Shown here: positions 34,397-42,767 of the stretch, in pieces | Position numbering within the stretch: position 1 is the first letter of the stretch | Layout of the letters: every line of letters starts with the position of its first letter | Source of the DNA: Natronospirales bacterium | GTDB taxonomy: Bacteria > Pseudomonadota > Gammaproteobacteria > Natronospirales > REEB76 | Reading direction: 5' to 3' | NCBI GenBank assembly: GCA_021816765.1 | Contig: JAKAXB010000012.1 | Location: 7,501 to 62,952 of the forward strand | Length of the DNA: 55,452 bases | Program-made: the position numbers and the translations under genes | Notes under the pieces: generated by a model | The model's database searches: none | Seen by the model: the letters and a program-made list of their open reading frames with translations, nothing else | Told to the model about the DNA's origin: nothing

Positions 34397-35233
34397 GTGC
34401 CCGGTGATCTGTGCATTGCGTTCATCGGCGGCGGCAACATGGCGCGCAGCCTCATTGGTGGTTTGTTGCACAAAGGTTTCGCCGCAACCCGCATCCATGT
34501 GGCCGATCCCAGCGCCGCGCAGCTCGAACTCCTGCGTCAGCATTACTCCGTACACACCACCAGCGACAACGCCAATGCAGTGCAAAGCACGCAGATGGTG
34601 GTGTTCGCCGTGAAACCGCAGGCATTCCGCGATGCGGTGCGTCCGCTGGCGGCCGCGCTCACAAAGACGCGGCCACTGATTATTTCCATCGCCGCCGGTA
34701 TCGCCGAACCGGACATCCGCCGCTGGCTCGGTTACGACGCCGCCATCGTGCGCGTTATGCCCAACACACCCGCACTCCACAGCGCCGGTGCCGCCGCACT
34801 CTACGCCAATCATTTTGTCAGCGTGGAACAGCGCGTGCTCGCCGAGAATCTGTTCAAGGCCGTGGGCATCGCCCTGTGGGTGGACGACGAACGTCACATG
34901 GACGCCATCACCGCGGTGTCCGGCAGCGGCCCGGCCTATTTCTTTCTGCTGATGGAAATACTCGAGGCTGCCGCCGGCGAGTTGGGGTTACCGCCGGAAA
35001 TCGCGTGCAAACTTGTACAGCAGACCGCCTACGGTGCCGCACGCATGGCGCTTGAAAGCAAGGAGGATGCCGCGACGCTCCGCAAACAGGTCACATCTCC
35101 CGGCGGTACCACCGCCGCCGCCCTGAGTGTGCTGCAAGAGGCGCAACTGCGGGGAATTTTTCTCCGGGCGCTCACCGCGGCGCGCGACCGTGGCGCAGAA
35201 TTGTCGCGGGAATTCGGCCGGGAGTCAGCATGA
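34397..35233 (+). CDS. proC: Pyrroline-5-carboxylate reductase
   Basis: A 278-residue enzyme for the last step of proline synthesis. The NAD(P)-binding motif IAFIGGGNMARSLIGG is at the N-terminus, followed by VRVMPNTPA, and the active-site region AVSGSGPAYFFLL. The C-terminal SPGGTTAAAL segment is typical. The start is GTG 34397 with AGGAG six bases upstream. Its stop overlaps the yggT start (ATGA). Confidence 0.96.
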   Translation: MPGDLCIAFIGGGNMARSLIGGLLHKGFAATRIHVADPSAAQLELLRQHYSVHTTSDNANAVQSTQMVVFAVKPQAFRDAVRPLAAALTKTRPLIISIAAGIAEPDIRRWLGYDAAIVRVMPNTPALHSAGAAALYANHFVSVEQRVLAENLFKAVGIALWVDDERHMDAITAVSGSGPAYFFLLMEILEAAAGELGLPPEIACKLVQQTAYGAARMALESKEDAATLRKQVTSPGGTTAAALSVLQEAQLRGIFLRALTAARDRGAELSREFGRESA

Positions 35234-35787
35234 TCGGCCGCGGTCTTTATGCTCTGGTATTCCTTCTGAATACACTGTTCGGTTTGTACACCGCTGCGGT
35301 GATGCTGCGCTTCCTGCTGCAATGGGCGCGGGCGGACTTCTACAATCCCCTCTGCCAAGCCATCGTGAAGATCACCAACCCGCTGCTGCTGCCGTTACGG
35401 CGCGTCATCCCCGGCTGGCGGGGCCTGGACTTCGCCGCGGTGGCGCTGGTGGTAATCATCCAGATCATCAACGTGGCGGCGGTGGCGGTCATCACCGGCC
35501 TGCCGCTGCAGCCACTGGATGTGGCGATCTGGACGGTGCTCAAGCTCATCTTTGTGCTGGTGAACCTCTACTTCATCAGCATACTGGTGGAAGCCGTTTT
35601 GAGCTGGACCAGCCCGGGGCAGCGTAATCCGCTCGCGAATATCCTCTGGAGCCTCAACGCACCCCTGCTGCAACCGGCGCGCAGGCTGATCCCGCCCTTG
35701 GGCGGGCTGGATTTCTCGCCTTTGGTGGTTTTGATCCTGCTGCAGGTGATCAATATCCTGCTGCCGCTGCAATGGCCATTGCGATGA
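35230..35787 (+). CDS. yggT: YggT family membrane protein
   Basis: A 185-residue protein with two YggT repeats, each with a transmembrane hairpin (about residues 8-30 and 60-85; 97-120 and 155-180). The repeats carry conserved FYNPL / RNPLANILW and RRVIP / RRLIPPLGG segments. The family has been linked to osmotic and cation tolerance and, in related bacteria, to the envelope. Its precise role is unknown. It is coupled to proC upstream and yggU downstream by 4-bp overlaps. Confidence 0.93.
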   Translation: MIGRGLYALVFLLNTLFGLYTAAVMLRFLLQWARADFYNPLCQAIVKITNPLLLPLRRVIPGWRGLDFAAVALVVIIQIINVAAVAVITGLPLQPLDVAIWTVLKLIFVLVNLYFISILVEAVLSWTSPGQRNPLANILWSLNAPLLQPARRLIPPLGGLDFSPLVVLILLQVINILLPLQWPLR

Positions 35788-36077
35788 CGGAAACGCCGTT
35801 TTTCCGCTACGAGGCGGACCGTCTGGTACTGCAGGTGCGGGTCCAGCCGGGCGCGCGCGACACGCGAATCACCGGGGTCATCGATGGTGAATTGCGCCTG
35901 CGGCTGCAGGCTCCCGCAAGCGATGGGCGCGCCAATCAAGCCTTGCAGGACTTTCTTGCGGAACGCCTTGGTACCGCGCGCTCACGGGTGGTAATCATCC
36001 GTGGACACGCCAGCCGCAGCAAAACCATCAGTGTGCGCTGTGCAACGCGGCCGCCCGAGATGCTGCTGATGCGCTGA
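35784..36077 (+). CDS. yggU: YggU/DUF167 family protein
   Basis: A 97-residue DUF167 protein with LQVRVQPGARDTRI, LRLRLQAPASDGRAN and VVIIRGHASRSKTI. The function is unknown; it is a small basic alpha/beta fold. ATG 35784 overlaps the yggT stop (ATGA) and is preferred to ATG 35772. Confidence 0.92.
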   Translation: MTETPFFRYEADRLVLQVRVQPGARDTRITGVIDGELRLRLQAPASDGRANQALQDFLAERLGTARSRVVIIRGHASRSKTISVRCATRPPEMLLMR

Positions 36078-36113
36078 CCGCCCTGCCGGCCGGCTCCGCC
36101 GATAGCCGCTTTT

Positions 36114-36135
36114 ACAGGCAAAAACCCTGTTTTTT
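36114..36135 (+). terminator. Possible weak terminator after yggU
   Basis: ACAGG and CCTGT form a 5-bp stem around a 7-nt A-rich loop, followed by TTTTT. The stem is short, so this is tentative. It would separate the yggS-yggU operon from the HU-like gene. Confidence 0.4.
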
Positions 36136-36217
36136 AGCGGAAAACCCTCACATTTTTCCCGCGCCTGTGCTAGATTTCGCGGCGTGTATTCTGCATCGCC
36201 ATCCAGAGGAGACCTAA

Positions 36218-36598
36218 ATGGCTGCAAAGAAAAAGGCTGTATCCAAGGCTAAAACGGTTGCCAAGACCACCAAGGCCCCGACGATCTCGGCGGATAAGCC
36301 GTTGACCAAGTCGGAAACCTACGCGTATCTCGCCCACGCCACCGACTTGAGCCGCAAACAGGTGGCGGCGGTGTTCGAGGGGCTTGCGGGTCTTGTGGGC
36401 AAGAGTATCGGCAAAAAAGGACCGGGCGTTTACGTGGTTCCCGGGCTGATGAAGATCCGCGTGGTGCGCAAACCGGCCACAAAAGCACGCGAGGGCATCA
36501 ACCCGTTCACGGGCCAGCCCACCATCTTCAAAGCCAAGCCCGCCCGCAACGTGGTCAAAATTCAGGCCCTGAAAGCCCTGAAGGAAATGGCGAAATAG
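36218..36598 (+). CDS. HU-like DNA-binding protein with basic N-terminal tail
   Basis: A 126-residue protein. The first 25 residues are a Lys/Ala-rich tail (AAKKKAVSKAKTVAKTTKAP) resembling eukaryotic H1-type tails. An HU-fold body follows: helices TKSETYAYLAHATDLSRKQVAAVFEGL, then VPGLMKIRVVRKPATKAREGINPFTGQ, where the NP turn matches the DNA-intercalating Pro of HU/IHF, and a final KIQALKALKEMAK. HU proteins bend and compact DNA. The tail is an extra DNA/RNA contact (inference). A good AGAGGAGA ribosome site lies upstream. It is a single-gene unit ended by a strong hairpin. Confidence 0.88.
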   Translation: MAAKKKAVSKAKTVAKTTKAPTISADKPLTKSETYAYLAHATDLSRKQVAAVFEGLAGLVGKSIGKKGPGVYVVPGLMKIRVVRKPATKAREGINPFTGQPTIFKAKPARNVVKIQALKALKEMAK

Positions 36599-36606
36599 GC
36601 CGTTCC

Positions 36607-36638
36607 GGTCCGGAGCCGCGACAATGCGGCTCCGGACC
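36607..36638 (+). terminator. Strong hairpin after the HU-like gene
   Basis: A perfect 13-bp stem (GGTCCGGAGCCGC / GCGGCTCCGGACC) with a GACAAT loop starts 9 bp after the stop codon. The tail (TGTCATC) lacks a proper T-run, so it may be an mRNA-stabilising hairpin as well as, or instead of, a terminator. The TerB-like gene ends 52 bp away on the other strand and could share it. Confidence 0.7.
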
Positions 36639-36689
36639 TGTCATCGGGGTCAGGGATATTTCTTTTCCCCGGCATCCCGTCGGAAGTTC

Positions 36690-37148
36690 TTATTTTGCCG
36701 TCCGGGCTTTTTCTTTCGCCAGCATCAATGCTGCAATCGGCACATACAAGAGCTCCGCCAGCTTGTGCATCAGGGCATCCTCGTATTTGTCGAGGGTGCC
36801 GTCCTCATAGGCCACCCGCCACAACATCTCCAGCAGGGCAAGCTTTTCCGGCTCGTCAAGATGGTCATTCAGCAGGCGGGTGAAGCGGTAAAGCGACACG
36901 GCCTGGTCCGATTCCGCCTGACCGGCAACAATGAGCGCCTGAGCTTCCTCATCCGCGAGTGAAAAACGTTGCGCCAGCATCTTCCTGGCGCGTTCCAGTT
37001 CCTGCGGTTTCTCCTGCATGTCCGCGCGTGCCATCTCCACGCACAACGCCGCCATGGCAAGCCGCAGTGCTGGCTGCGGATCTGCAGCAGCACGCGTACG
37101 TTTTTCACCCAAATTCTGTTCAATGAATTCGACAAATGAATTAAACAT
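36690..37148 (-). CDS. TerB-like tellurite resistance family protein
   Basis: A 152-residue all-helical protein. It has the COG4103/TerB-like layout, with acidic helix pairs LAMAALCVEMARAD and MLWRVAYEDGTLDKYEDALM, each carrying the conserved Asp/Glu that can bind metal. Function unknown; TerB relatives occur in stress and membrane-associated systems. ATG 37148 is chosen over an upstream frame extension. It converges on the HU-like gene. Confidence 0.82.
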   Translation of the reverse strand: MFNSFVEFIEQNLGEKRTRAAADPQPALRLAMAALCVEMARADMQEKPQELERARKMLAQRFSLADEEAQALIVAGQAESDQAVSLYRFTRLLNDHLDEPEKLALLEMLWRVAYEDGTLDKYEDALMHKLAELLYVPIAALMLAKEKARTAK

Positions 37149-37240
37149 TGCGCTCCAACCGGGGATACCCCTTTCCGCTACCCAGTCCCCTTTGACCATG
37201 GACAACCGCAATCTGTTCCACCGCCGCAGCCCATCAACTC

Positions 37241-37957
37241 TCAGAACCCGAAACCCAGTTTGACGCTATAGGTATTATTGCCGGCGATACGGTCGGCCTC
37301 CAGGGCCAAATGCATCACCACGAAACTCATGGACAGGCCCATGAAAACCTCGCTGCTGCCGAAGCTCTCGCTGCTGAGGCCGGTGGAAGCGCCCGGATCA
37401 CTGTTCACCCACACGCGGCCGATGCCGGCGTAGGGAGTAAACGGACCGAAGCCCTTGGAAATGGACAGGTCTAGGCTTTTGGTATCGAAGGAGAGCTGAT
37501 TCACGCCGGTGAGCCGGCTGTAGGCGGCGCGGATGCCGACCGCGGGTGACAGCGCGCCACCGTCCAGGATCGCGTAGCGGATGTCGCCACCGTACGCCTT
37601 GACATTGGTGTTGGGTGCGGCCGTATAGAAACCGCCCACGTCGAAACCGAAGGGCAAGCCCTTGCTGACGCGCAGGCGCGCCATGGGGATGGTGCTCACG
37701 TTGCTGCCGCCGGTGGCGGTGTTCCAGGCGGACGCATGTGCCACGTTGGTGGCGCTCACATCAAAGCCCACATCGAAGCCGGTGAGGCCCTCGGGTGCCG
37801 TCGAACTGAGTTGCTTGTAGGTGATGATCGCGCCCAGATCCGTGGAGAGATCCAGGAACTGGCTCTGGGTAAGGGCCGGAAGATTGTTGATGTTGTTATT
37901 GGCAAAAACGCCGGTGGATAAACCCAGCAATACAGCGGCTAACAGGATACGACGCAT
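37241..37957 (-). CDS. Outer membrane beta-barrel protein
   Basis: A 238-residue protein with a signal peptide (MRRILLAAVLLGLSTGVFA, cleavage near residue 19) and alternating hydrophobic and polar strands such as IRYAILDG, VGIRAAYSRLTG and SVKLGFGF. The C-terminal Phe is the typical outer-membrane barrel signature. About ten strands are plausible. Function unknown. Confidence 0.8.
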   Translation of the reverse strand: MRRILLAAVLLGLSTGVFANNNINNLPALTQSQFLDLSTDLGAIITYKQLSSTAPEGLTGFDVGFDVSATNVAHASAWNTATGGSNVSTIPMARLRVSKGLPFGFDVGGFYTAAPNTNVKAYGGDIRYAILDGGALSPAVGIRAAYSRLTGVNQLSFDTKSLDLSISKGFGPFTPYAGIGRVWVNSDPGASTGLSSESFGSSEVFMGLSMSFVVMHLALEADRIAGNNTYSVKLGFGF

Positions 37958-38018
37958 GGCGGAAACTCCCTGGGTGGTGTATTTGCCGTCGCGGACGGTT
38001 GGGAAAGTCTAGCAGACA

Positions 38019-38654
38019 TCAGGCGGGTTCCGGATAACCGGAAAAATACGTTGCCACCGTCTGGCGCAGTTCATTCAAGCGTCCATGGAAGAAATGCCCG
38101 GCACCCTGGAGCACCCTGAGCCGGGGCGGCTGTGAAAGCCCCGCCATCCAGCGGTATACCGCCTGCGGCGACACCACCTCATCGGCATCGCCCTGAATCA
38201 GCAGCCATGGACACACCGGCGGGATGATAGCCGTCGTGGTGAAGCGCTCTACCGCCGGCGCCACCGTCACCAGCCGCAAGACCGGCCGCTCACTCTGGGC
38301 GCGCAGCGCCACGTAGGCACCGAAGGAAAAACCGCCCAGCCACAGTGGCAGGCCGGGATAGCGTGCACTCAGCCAGTCCATCGCTGCCAGGGCATCGGCA
38401 GTTTCGCCCACGCCGTCATCGAAACTGCCTGCGCTGTTGCCCACGCCGCGGAAATTGAAACGCAGGCTCACCGCGCCCAGATCGTTGAAGGCGCGCGCCA
38501 GGATGTAAGCCACCTTGTTGGTCATGGCGCCCTGTTGCAGCGGATGCGGATGACACACGACTGCGATGGCACGCGCTTTATCCAGCGGCGCATCCAGCAA
38601 GCCCTCCAATTGGCCTGCAGAACCCTGAAAAATCACAGCTTCACTGGCGGCCAC
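38019..38654 (-). CDS. Alpha/beta hydrolase (COG2945-type)
   Basis: A 211-residue hydrolase without a signal peptide. It has VVCHPHPLQQGAMTNKVAY near the start, the oxyanion/FNFRGVGNSAGSFDDG stretch typical of this family, nucleophile Ser in GGFSFGAYVA, Asp in GDADEVVSP and His in GAGHFFHG. The substrate is unknown. It diverges from the ornithine aminotransferase gene. Confidence 0.88.
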   Translation of the reverse strand: MAASEAVIFQGSAGQLEGLLDAPLDKARAIAVVCHPHPLQQGAMTNKVAYILARAFNDLGAVSLRFNFRGVGNSAGSFDDGVGETADALAAMDWLSARYPGLPLWLGGFSFGAYVALRAQSERPVLRLVTVAPAVERFTTTAIIPPVCPWLLIQGDADEVVSPQAVYRWMAGLSQPPRLRVLQGAGHFFHGRLNELRQTVATYFSGYPEPA

Positions 38655-38723
38655 GATTTACTTTCCCTTGCTGGAATAAAATCCGTAAAAACAAATCAAA
38701 CTTAACTGGTTGAGCAGCCTATT

Positions 38724-38752
38724 TTGGGCGGAAAATTTCACTTTGGTATGAT
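38724..38752 (+). promoter_or_regulatory. Possible sigma-70 promoter of the ornithine aminotransferase gene
   Basis: TTGGGC and TATGAT are separated by 17 bp, in an A/T-rich stretch about 60 bp before the start codon. The -10 box is good; the -35 box matches only in its TTG. Confidence 0.5.
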
Positions 38753-38813
38753 ACCCAGTTTCCCGGTCACGCGACCTCATGTTGAGGCCGGCGTTTGTTA
38801 TGAGGATAGCGTC

Positions 38814-40031
38814 ATGCACCCTGCCATCGAGCTTGAAAACCGCTATTGCGCGCATAACTATCATCCGCTGCCAGTGGTACTGACCCGTGGCGCAGGTGTG
38901 TACGTGTGGGACGATGCCGGTAACAAATACCTGGACATGATGAGCGCTTATTCGGCAGTGAGTCACGGCCACGCACACCCGCGCCTGGTGAAAGCGCTCA
39001 CTTTGCAAGCGCAGCAACTCGCTATCTGTTCGCGTGCGTTCCACACCGATAAGCTCGGCCCGTTCCTGAAGAAGGTCTGTGAACTCACGGGCATGGAGGT
39101 GGCGCTGCCCATGAACACCGGCGCCGAAGGTGTGGAGACCGCGCTCAAAGCCGCGCGCAAATGGGCCTACAAAGTGAAAGGCGTGGCAGCGGACAAAGCC
39201 GAGATCATTGCCTGCACCGGCAACTTTCACGGCCGCACCATCGCCATCGTCGCCATGTCCAGCGAAGCCCAGTACCAGGACGGCTTCGGCCCCTTCCCGC
39301 CGGGCATGAAACTCATCCCGTACGGTGACGCGGCGGCGCTGGAACAAGCCATTACCCCGAACACCGCCGCATTCCTAGTGGAACCCATCCAGGGCGAGGG
39401 CGGCATCATTATTCCGCTGGCCGGTTATCTGGCGAAATGTGTGGAGATTTGCAAAAAACACAACGTGCTGCTCATCGCCGACGAGATCCAGACGGGACTC
39501 GGCCGCACCGGCAAACTGCTGGCTTGCCAGCACGACAACGTGAAGCCCGACGGATTGATCCTCGGCAAGGCGCTGGGCGGTGGCCTGCTGCCGGTATCCA
39601 TGTTCCTGGCGCGTCGCGAGGTGATGAATGTGTTCACGCCCGGCGATCACGGCAGCACTTTCGGCGGCAATCCGCTGGCCGCCGCCGTCGGACTCGAAGC
39701 CCTCAATGTGCTGATGGAAGAAAAACTCGCGGAACGCTCCGCCGAGATGGGCGCTTATCTGCTGGATAAACTCCACCTACTCAAGAGTCCGTTTATCAAG
39801 GCGCTACGCGGCAAGGGACTTTTCATCGGAATCGAGATTGATCCGCGCAAAGCCAAAGCGCGCGAAGTCTGCGAACAGTTGATGGCCCACGGCATCCTCA
39901 GCAAGGAAACCCACGAAACCGTGGTGCGCCTCGCACCGCCGCTGGTCATCACTCGCGAGCAGATTGACTGGGCGGTGGAGCGGATAGATTCGGTGCTGAA
40001 GGAAATGGGCAAGCTGCGCGCGACGGGCTAA
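38814..40031 (+). CDS. rocD: Ornithine aminotransferase
   Basis: A 405-residue class III PLP aminotransferase. The segments ENRYCAHNYHPLPVVL at the N-terminus, YLDMMSAYSAVSHGHAHP, MNTGAEGVETALK, GNFHGRTIAIV, DEIQTGLGRTG and the PLP lysine in LILGKALGGG match RocD closely. It converts ornithine and 2-oxoglutarate to glutamate semialdehyde, the immediate precursor of the proC substrate. An ArgD-type acetylornithine activity is less likely from the NYHPLP start. The start is ATG 38814, after a GAGGAT ribosome site. Confidence 0.93.
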   Translation: MHPAIELENRYCAHNYHPLPVVLTRGAGVYVWDDAGNKYLDMMSAYSAVSHGHAHPRLVKALTLQAQQLAICSRAFHTDKLGPFLKKVCELTGMEVALPMNTGAEGVETALKAARKWAYKVKGVAADKAEIIACTGNFHGRTIAIVAMSSEAQYQDGFGPFPPGMKLIPYGDAAALEQAITPNTAAFLVEPIQGEGGIIIPLAGYLAKCVEICKKHNVLLIADEIQTGLGRTGKLLACQHDNVKPDGLILGKALGGGLLPVSMFLARREVMNVFTPGDHGSTFGGNPLAAAVGLEALNVLMEEKLAERSAEMGAYLLDKLHLLKSPFIKALRGKGLFIGIEIDPRKAKAREVCEQLMAHGILSKETHETVVRLAPPLVITREQIDWAVERIDSVLKEMGKLRATG

Positions 40032-40082
40032 TGTTTGCCGCATTACCCGACGGAGAGGTTTGATACAGAAAAATATATGAAG

Positions 40083-40433
40083 TCAAGATTTCGTATCTTG
40101 ATTCTGCTGCACACATGCGGGCATGGGCTTGTCGTCGGCGAGACAGATCAGGCCGCGGATGTGGCGGTAAATGTACCAAACCCAGGTAACCAGCAAGACT
40201 ATCCAGCCCACGAACAAGAACCAGGTTATCGCGCCGATGATGCACCACAGGATCGCCCACCAGAAGGTGTGGATCATCCAGGTATGGTGACTGTCCATGA
40301 CCGCGCCGTCGTCGCCGCGTTTCACGTAATTGATGATGAGCGCCACGACGCTCAGGATGCCGGTGATGGCGCCCAGGAGATGCAGGATATACGCTGCGAT
40401 GGTGACGCCGTGGCCTTTTTGCTGATCTGTCAT
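40083..40433 (-). CDS. DUF4870-like small membrane protein
   Basis: A 116-residue protein with three or four hydrophobic segments (about residues 11-34, 52-70 and 72-90) and a short His-containing loop with a conserved-looking DSHHTWMIHTFWW. It resembles the DUF4870/Tic20-like family, whose function is unknown. It is convergent with the aminotransferase gene. Confidence 0.75.
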   Translation of the reverse strand: MTDQQKGHGVTIAAYILHLLGAITGILSVVALIINYVKRGDDGAVMDSHHTWMIHTFWWAILWCIIGAITWFLFVGWIVLLVTWVWYIYRHIRGLICLADDKPMPACVQQNQDTKS

Positions 40434-40559
40434 GACAAGGGCTCCAAGTTAACCGTCTAAGTTCTAAGTTCTGTGTGCTGCGTGAAGATTGGGATGACGC
40501 TATTTTCCATCTTTCCGCAGCGCCCGGCACGCAGTACGGATGAAAGAGCAAGGGCGCGC

Positions 40560-41288
40560 TCAGTCTGCATGGGATGATGTGGCGCCGGGGAATTCCAGAC
40601 GCACGCGCCGGTTCTGGCGGCCTTTCTTTTCGATCTTGCTGATGGTCACCGCGCCGATTTCGCCGATACGCGCCACATGCGTTCCTCCACAGGGTTGCAG
40701 GTCCACGCCTTCGATATTGACGAGCCGCACGCGGCCCACACCCCGCGGCGGCTGCACCGACATGGTTTTCACCAGCTCGGGATGCGCATCCAGTTCCGTG
40801 TCGGTGATCCAGCGGAACGATACCGGCGCGTCGGAACGCACCAGCGCATTGAGTTTCTCGTTCACTTCATCCTTGTCGGGTGTCTCCGGCAGATCGAAGT
40901 CCAGCCGCCCGTAACCATCGCCCACCTGGCCGCCGGTGACCGGCGCGATGATGATGGCGGACAAAAGATGCAGACAGGTATGCATGCGCATGAGCCGGTG
41001 GCGCCGCGCCCAATCAATTTCCGCCGTGACGCGCAAGCCGGGCCACAGCCAGTCAGCAGCTTCCGCCGGGATATGCAGTATCTCGCCCGGTTGTGCGCCT
41101 TTGCGGGTATCGGTGATACGCAGCTCGCGGCCGTCCGCGGAACGCAACAAACCCGTGTCGCCGGGCTGGCCGCCGCCCTCCGGATAGAACACGCTGCGAT
41201 CCAGTTGCACGCCGCGCCCGTCCACCGCCAGCACCTCGGCTTCACAGGACTTGGCATAGGCGTCCGCGCGGAACAATGCTTCCATCAT
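40560..41288 (-). CDS. Alanyl-tRNA editing protein AlaX
   Basis: A 242-residue free-standing editing domain related to the AlaRS C-terminal half. It carries YPEGGGQPGD (39-ish), zinc ligands in HTCLH (H103 and H107) and CGGTH (C200 and H204). It hydrolyses Ser-tRNA(Ala) or Gly-tRNA(Ala) in trans. It starts inside the msrB stop codon (ATGA), and doxX-msrB-alaX form one tight operon. The linkage to an oxidised-methionine repair enzyme suggests a stress response, but this is inference. Confidence 0.92.
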   Translation of the reverse strand: MMEALFRADAYAKSCEAEVLAVDGRGVQLDRSVFYPEGGGQPGDTGLLRSADGRELRITDTRKGAQPGEILHIPAEAADWLWPGLRVTAEIDWARRHRLMRMHTCLHLLSAIIIAPVTGGQVGDGYGRLDFDLPETPDKDEVNEKLNALVRSDAPVSFRWITDTELDAHPELVKTMSVQPPRGVGRVRLVNIEGVDLQPCGGTHVARIGEIGAVTISKIEKKGRQNRRVRLEFPGATSSHAD

Positions 41289-41707
41289 TTTGATTTCTTG
41301 TGGTCCGCCGGCTCGAAGGCAAGCGCCAAGGAGTTGATGCAGTAACGCAGGCCCGCCGGTGCGGGGCCGTCCTCGAACACATGACCCAGGTGCGCATCGC
41401 AGCGCGCGCACACCACTTCCACCCGCTGCACGCCATGGCTGCTGTCTGTATGACGCTCCAGGTTTGCCTCCTCTGCCGGTGCCGAAAAACTCGGCCAGCC
41501 GCAGTGGGATTCAAACTTGGCGTCCGAGGTAAAGACCGGATTACCGCAACACACGCAGCGGTACAGGCCCGCCGCGTGGTTGTGGAGATATTCGCCGGTG
41601 CCGGGCCGCTCCGTGGCCTGCTTGCGGGTTACCGCGTACTGTTCCGGCGTAAGTTCGGCGCGCCAGACATCATCGGTTTTGCGGATCTTGTCCAAGCCGG
41701 TCACCAC
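41285..41707 (-). CDS. msrB: Peptide-methionine (R)-S-oxide reductase
   Basis: A 140-residue MsrB that reduces methionine R-sulfoxide. Two CxxC zinc pairs (CVCCG and CARCD) are present, with catalytic Cys in RYCINS and GWPSF/HLGHVF motifs intact. The N-terminus lacks a secretion signal. Its start lies inside the doxX 3' end (7-bp overlap), and it runs into alaX. Confidence 0.96.
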   Translation of the reverse strand: MVTGLDKIRKTDDVWRAELTPEQYAVTRKQATERPGTGEYLHNHAAGLYRCVCCGNPVFTSDAKFESHCGWPSFSAPAEEANLERHTDSSHGVQRVEVVCARCDAHLGHVFEDGPAPAGLRYCINSLALAFEPADHKKSK

Positions 41708-42177
41708 AGCAGCAGGTTGGGCTTTTTCCTGGCCAGAAAATAATCAATGCCCAGAACGCGGCCGGCGCCGGCGAACAGCAGCGCAAACAGGATCAGAATG
41801 AACAGACTGTCATGGTTCTGCGGATCCCAGAACGTCGCGCCCTTCATGAACCAGAAATTGAGCACCATGAAAAGGCCCACCGCCGCGGCGAAACGCGTGA
41901 CCGCGCCCAGCACCAGCGCGATGCCGACGCACAATTCGCCGATGGGCACCAGCCAGGCAAAAATCATGTAATGATCCGCGGCGAAACCGAGAAAGCCCCG
42001 GTAGAAGCCGAAAGCGGTCTTGGCGGAAGCCTCCAGATAGCCGTGCAAACCGACAGGCCACTGGCTCAAATGTTCGAGTTTGCCGCTCACCGCCACCAGC
42101 CACATGACGCCGAGCCCGATACGCAGCAGCGCAACGGGCCAGCCAACCACGCGATTGTCGAAAAAACCCTGGGTCAT
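41701..42177 (-). CDS. DoxX family membrane protein
   Basis: A 158-residue four-helix membrane protein. It has LRIGLGVMWLVAVSGKLEH, FAWLVPIGELCVGIALVLG and FMVLNFWFMKGATFW, matching the DoxX/SURF4-like fold. Family members form part of a thiosulfate:quinone oxidoreductase in Acidianus and of a membrane redox complex in mycobacteria. Here it heads an operon with msrB and alaX, and no sulfur-oxidation gene is adjacent. The start is ATG 42177. Confidence 0.9.
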   Translation of the reverse strand: MTQGFFDNRVVGWPVALLRIGLGVMWLVAVSGKLEHLSQWPVGLHGYLEASAKTAFGFYRGFLGFAADHYMIFAWLVPIGELCVGIALVLGAVTRFAAAVGLFMVLNFWFMKGATFWDPQNHDSLFILILFALLFAGAGRVLGIDYFLARKKPNLLLW

Positions 42178-42412
42178 GTTTTTCTCCCGGTTGTGTGGAA
42201 GTTCAGAGCTTGGGTTCGCCGTGGCAAGCGCGGCAAAATCGCACCGGCACGGAAAACAGACGTAATGAGTATGCCCCAAGTCCTGCCGATGGTCATGCTC
42301 CGCCGACCGTTGCTTCGGACTGCCCGGGGAGCAGCATTCCAGCAGTCATTCTGGTAACCTATGCGCCACTTCCGGTACCGTTTTCAACCTTAGGATTCAT
42401 GGGAGACCATCG

Positions 42413-42754
42413 ATGCGGAGCCGCATTGTTGCCATTATCCTTGCCTGCGCCGCAGTCACGGTGACGCTGGCCGCCCGGGCGGACGGCGATATCGCCAAGG
42501 GCAAAGTGGAGTCCCAGACCTGTCTCGGCTGTCACGGCATTCCCGACTACACCAACGTCTATCCCACCTACCGGGTGCCCAGGCTCGCGGGCCAGAGTGC
42601 CGCTTATATCGTGCACGCCCTGCAGGAATACAAAGACGGCGACCGCAGTTTCCAGACCATGCATGCCCAGGCTTCTTCACTGACCGAGCAGCAGATGGAG
42701 AATATCGCCGCGTATTTCCAGAGTCTGGGCAAAAAACAGGACAAAGATCGTTGA
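42413..42754 (+). CDS. Class I cytochrome c, monohaem
   Basis: A 113-residue exported protein with a signal peptide (about 1-23), one haem site CLGCH, and a C-terminal axial-methionine candidate in FQTMHAQAS. It has the cytochrome c4/c553-like layout with IAAYFQSL. It probably carries electrons in the periplasm. A good GGGAGACC ribosome site is present. It pairs with a second monohaem cytochrome 13 bp downstream. Confidence 0.9.
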   Translation: MRSRIVAIILACAAVTVTLAARADGDIAKGKVESQTCLGCHGIPDYTNVYPTYRVPRLAGQSAAYIVHALQEYKDGDRSFQTMHAQASSLTEQQMENIAAYFQSLGKKQDKDR

Positions 42755-42767
42755 GAGGGCAGCCGTG

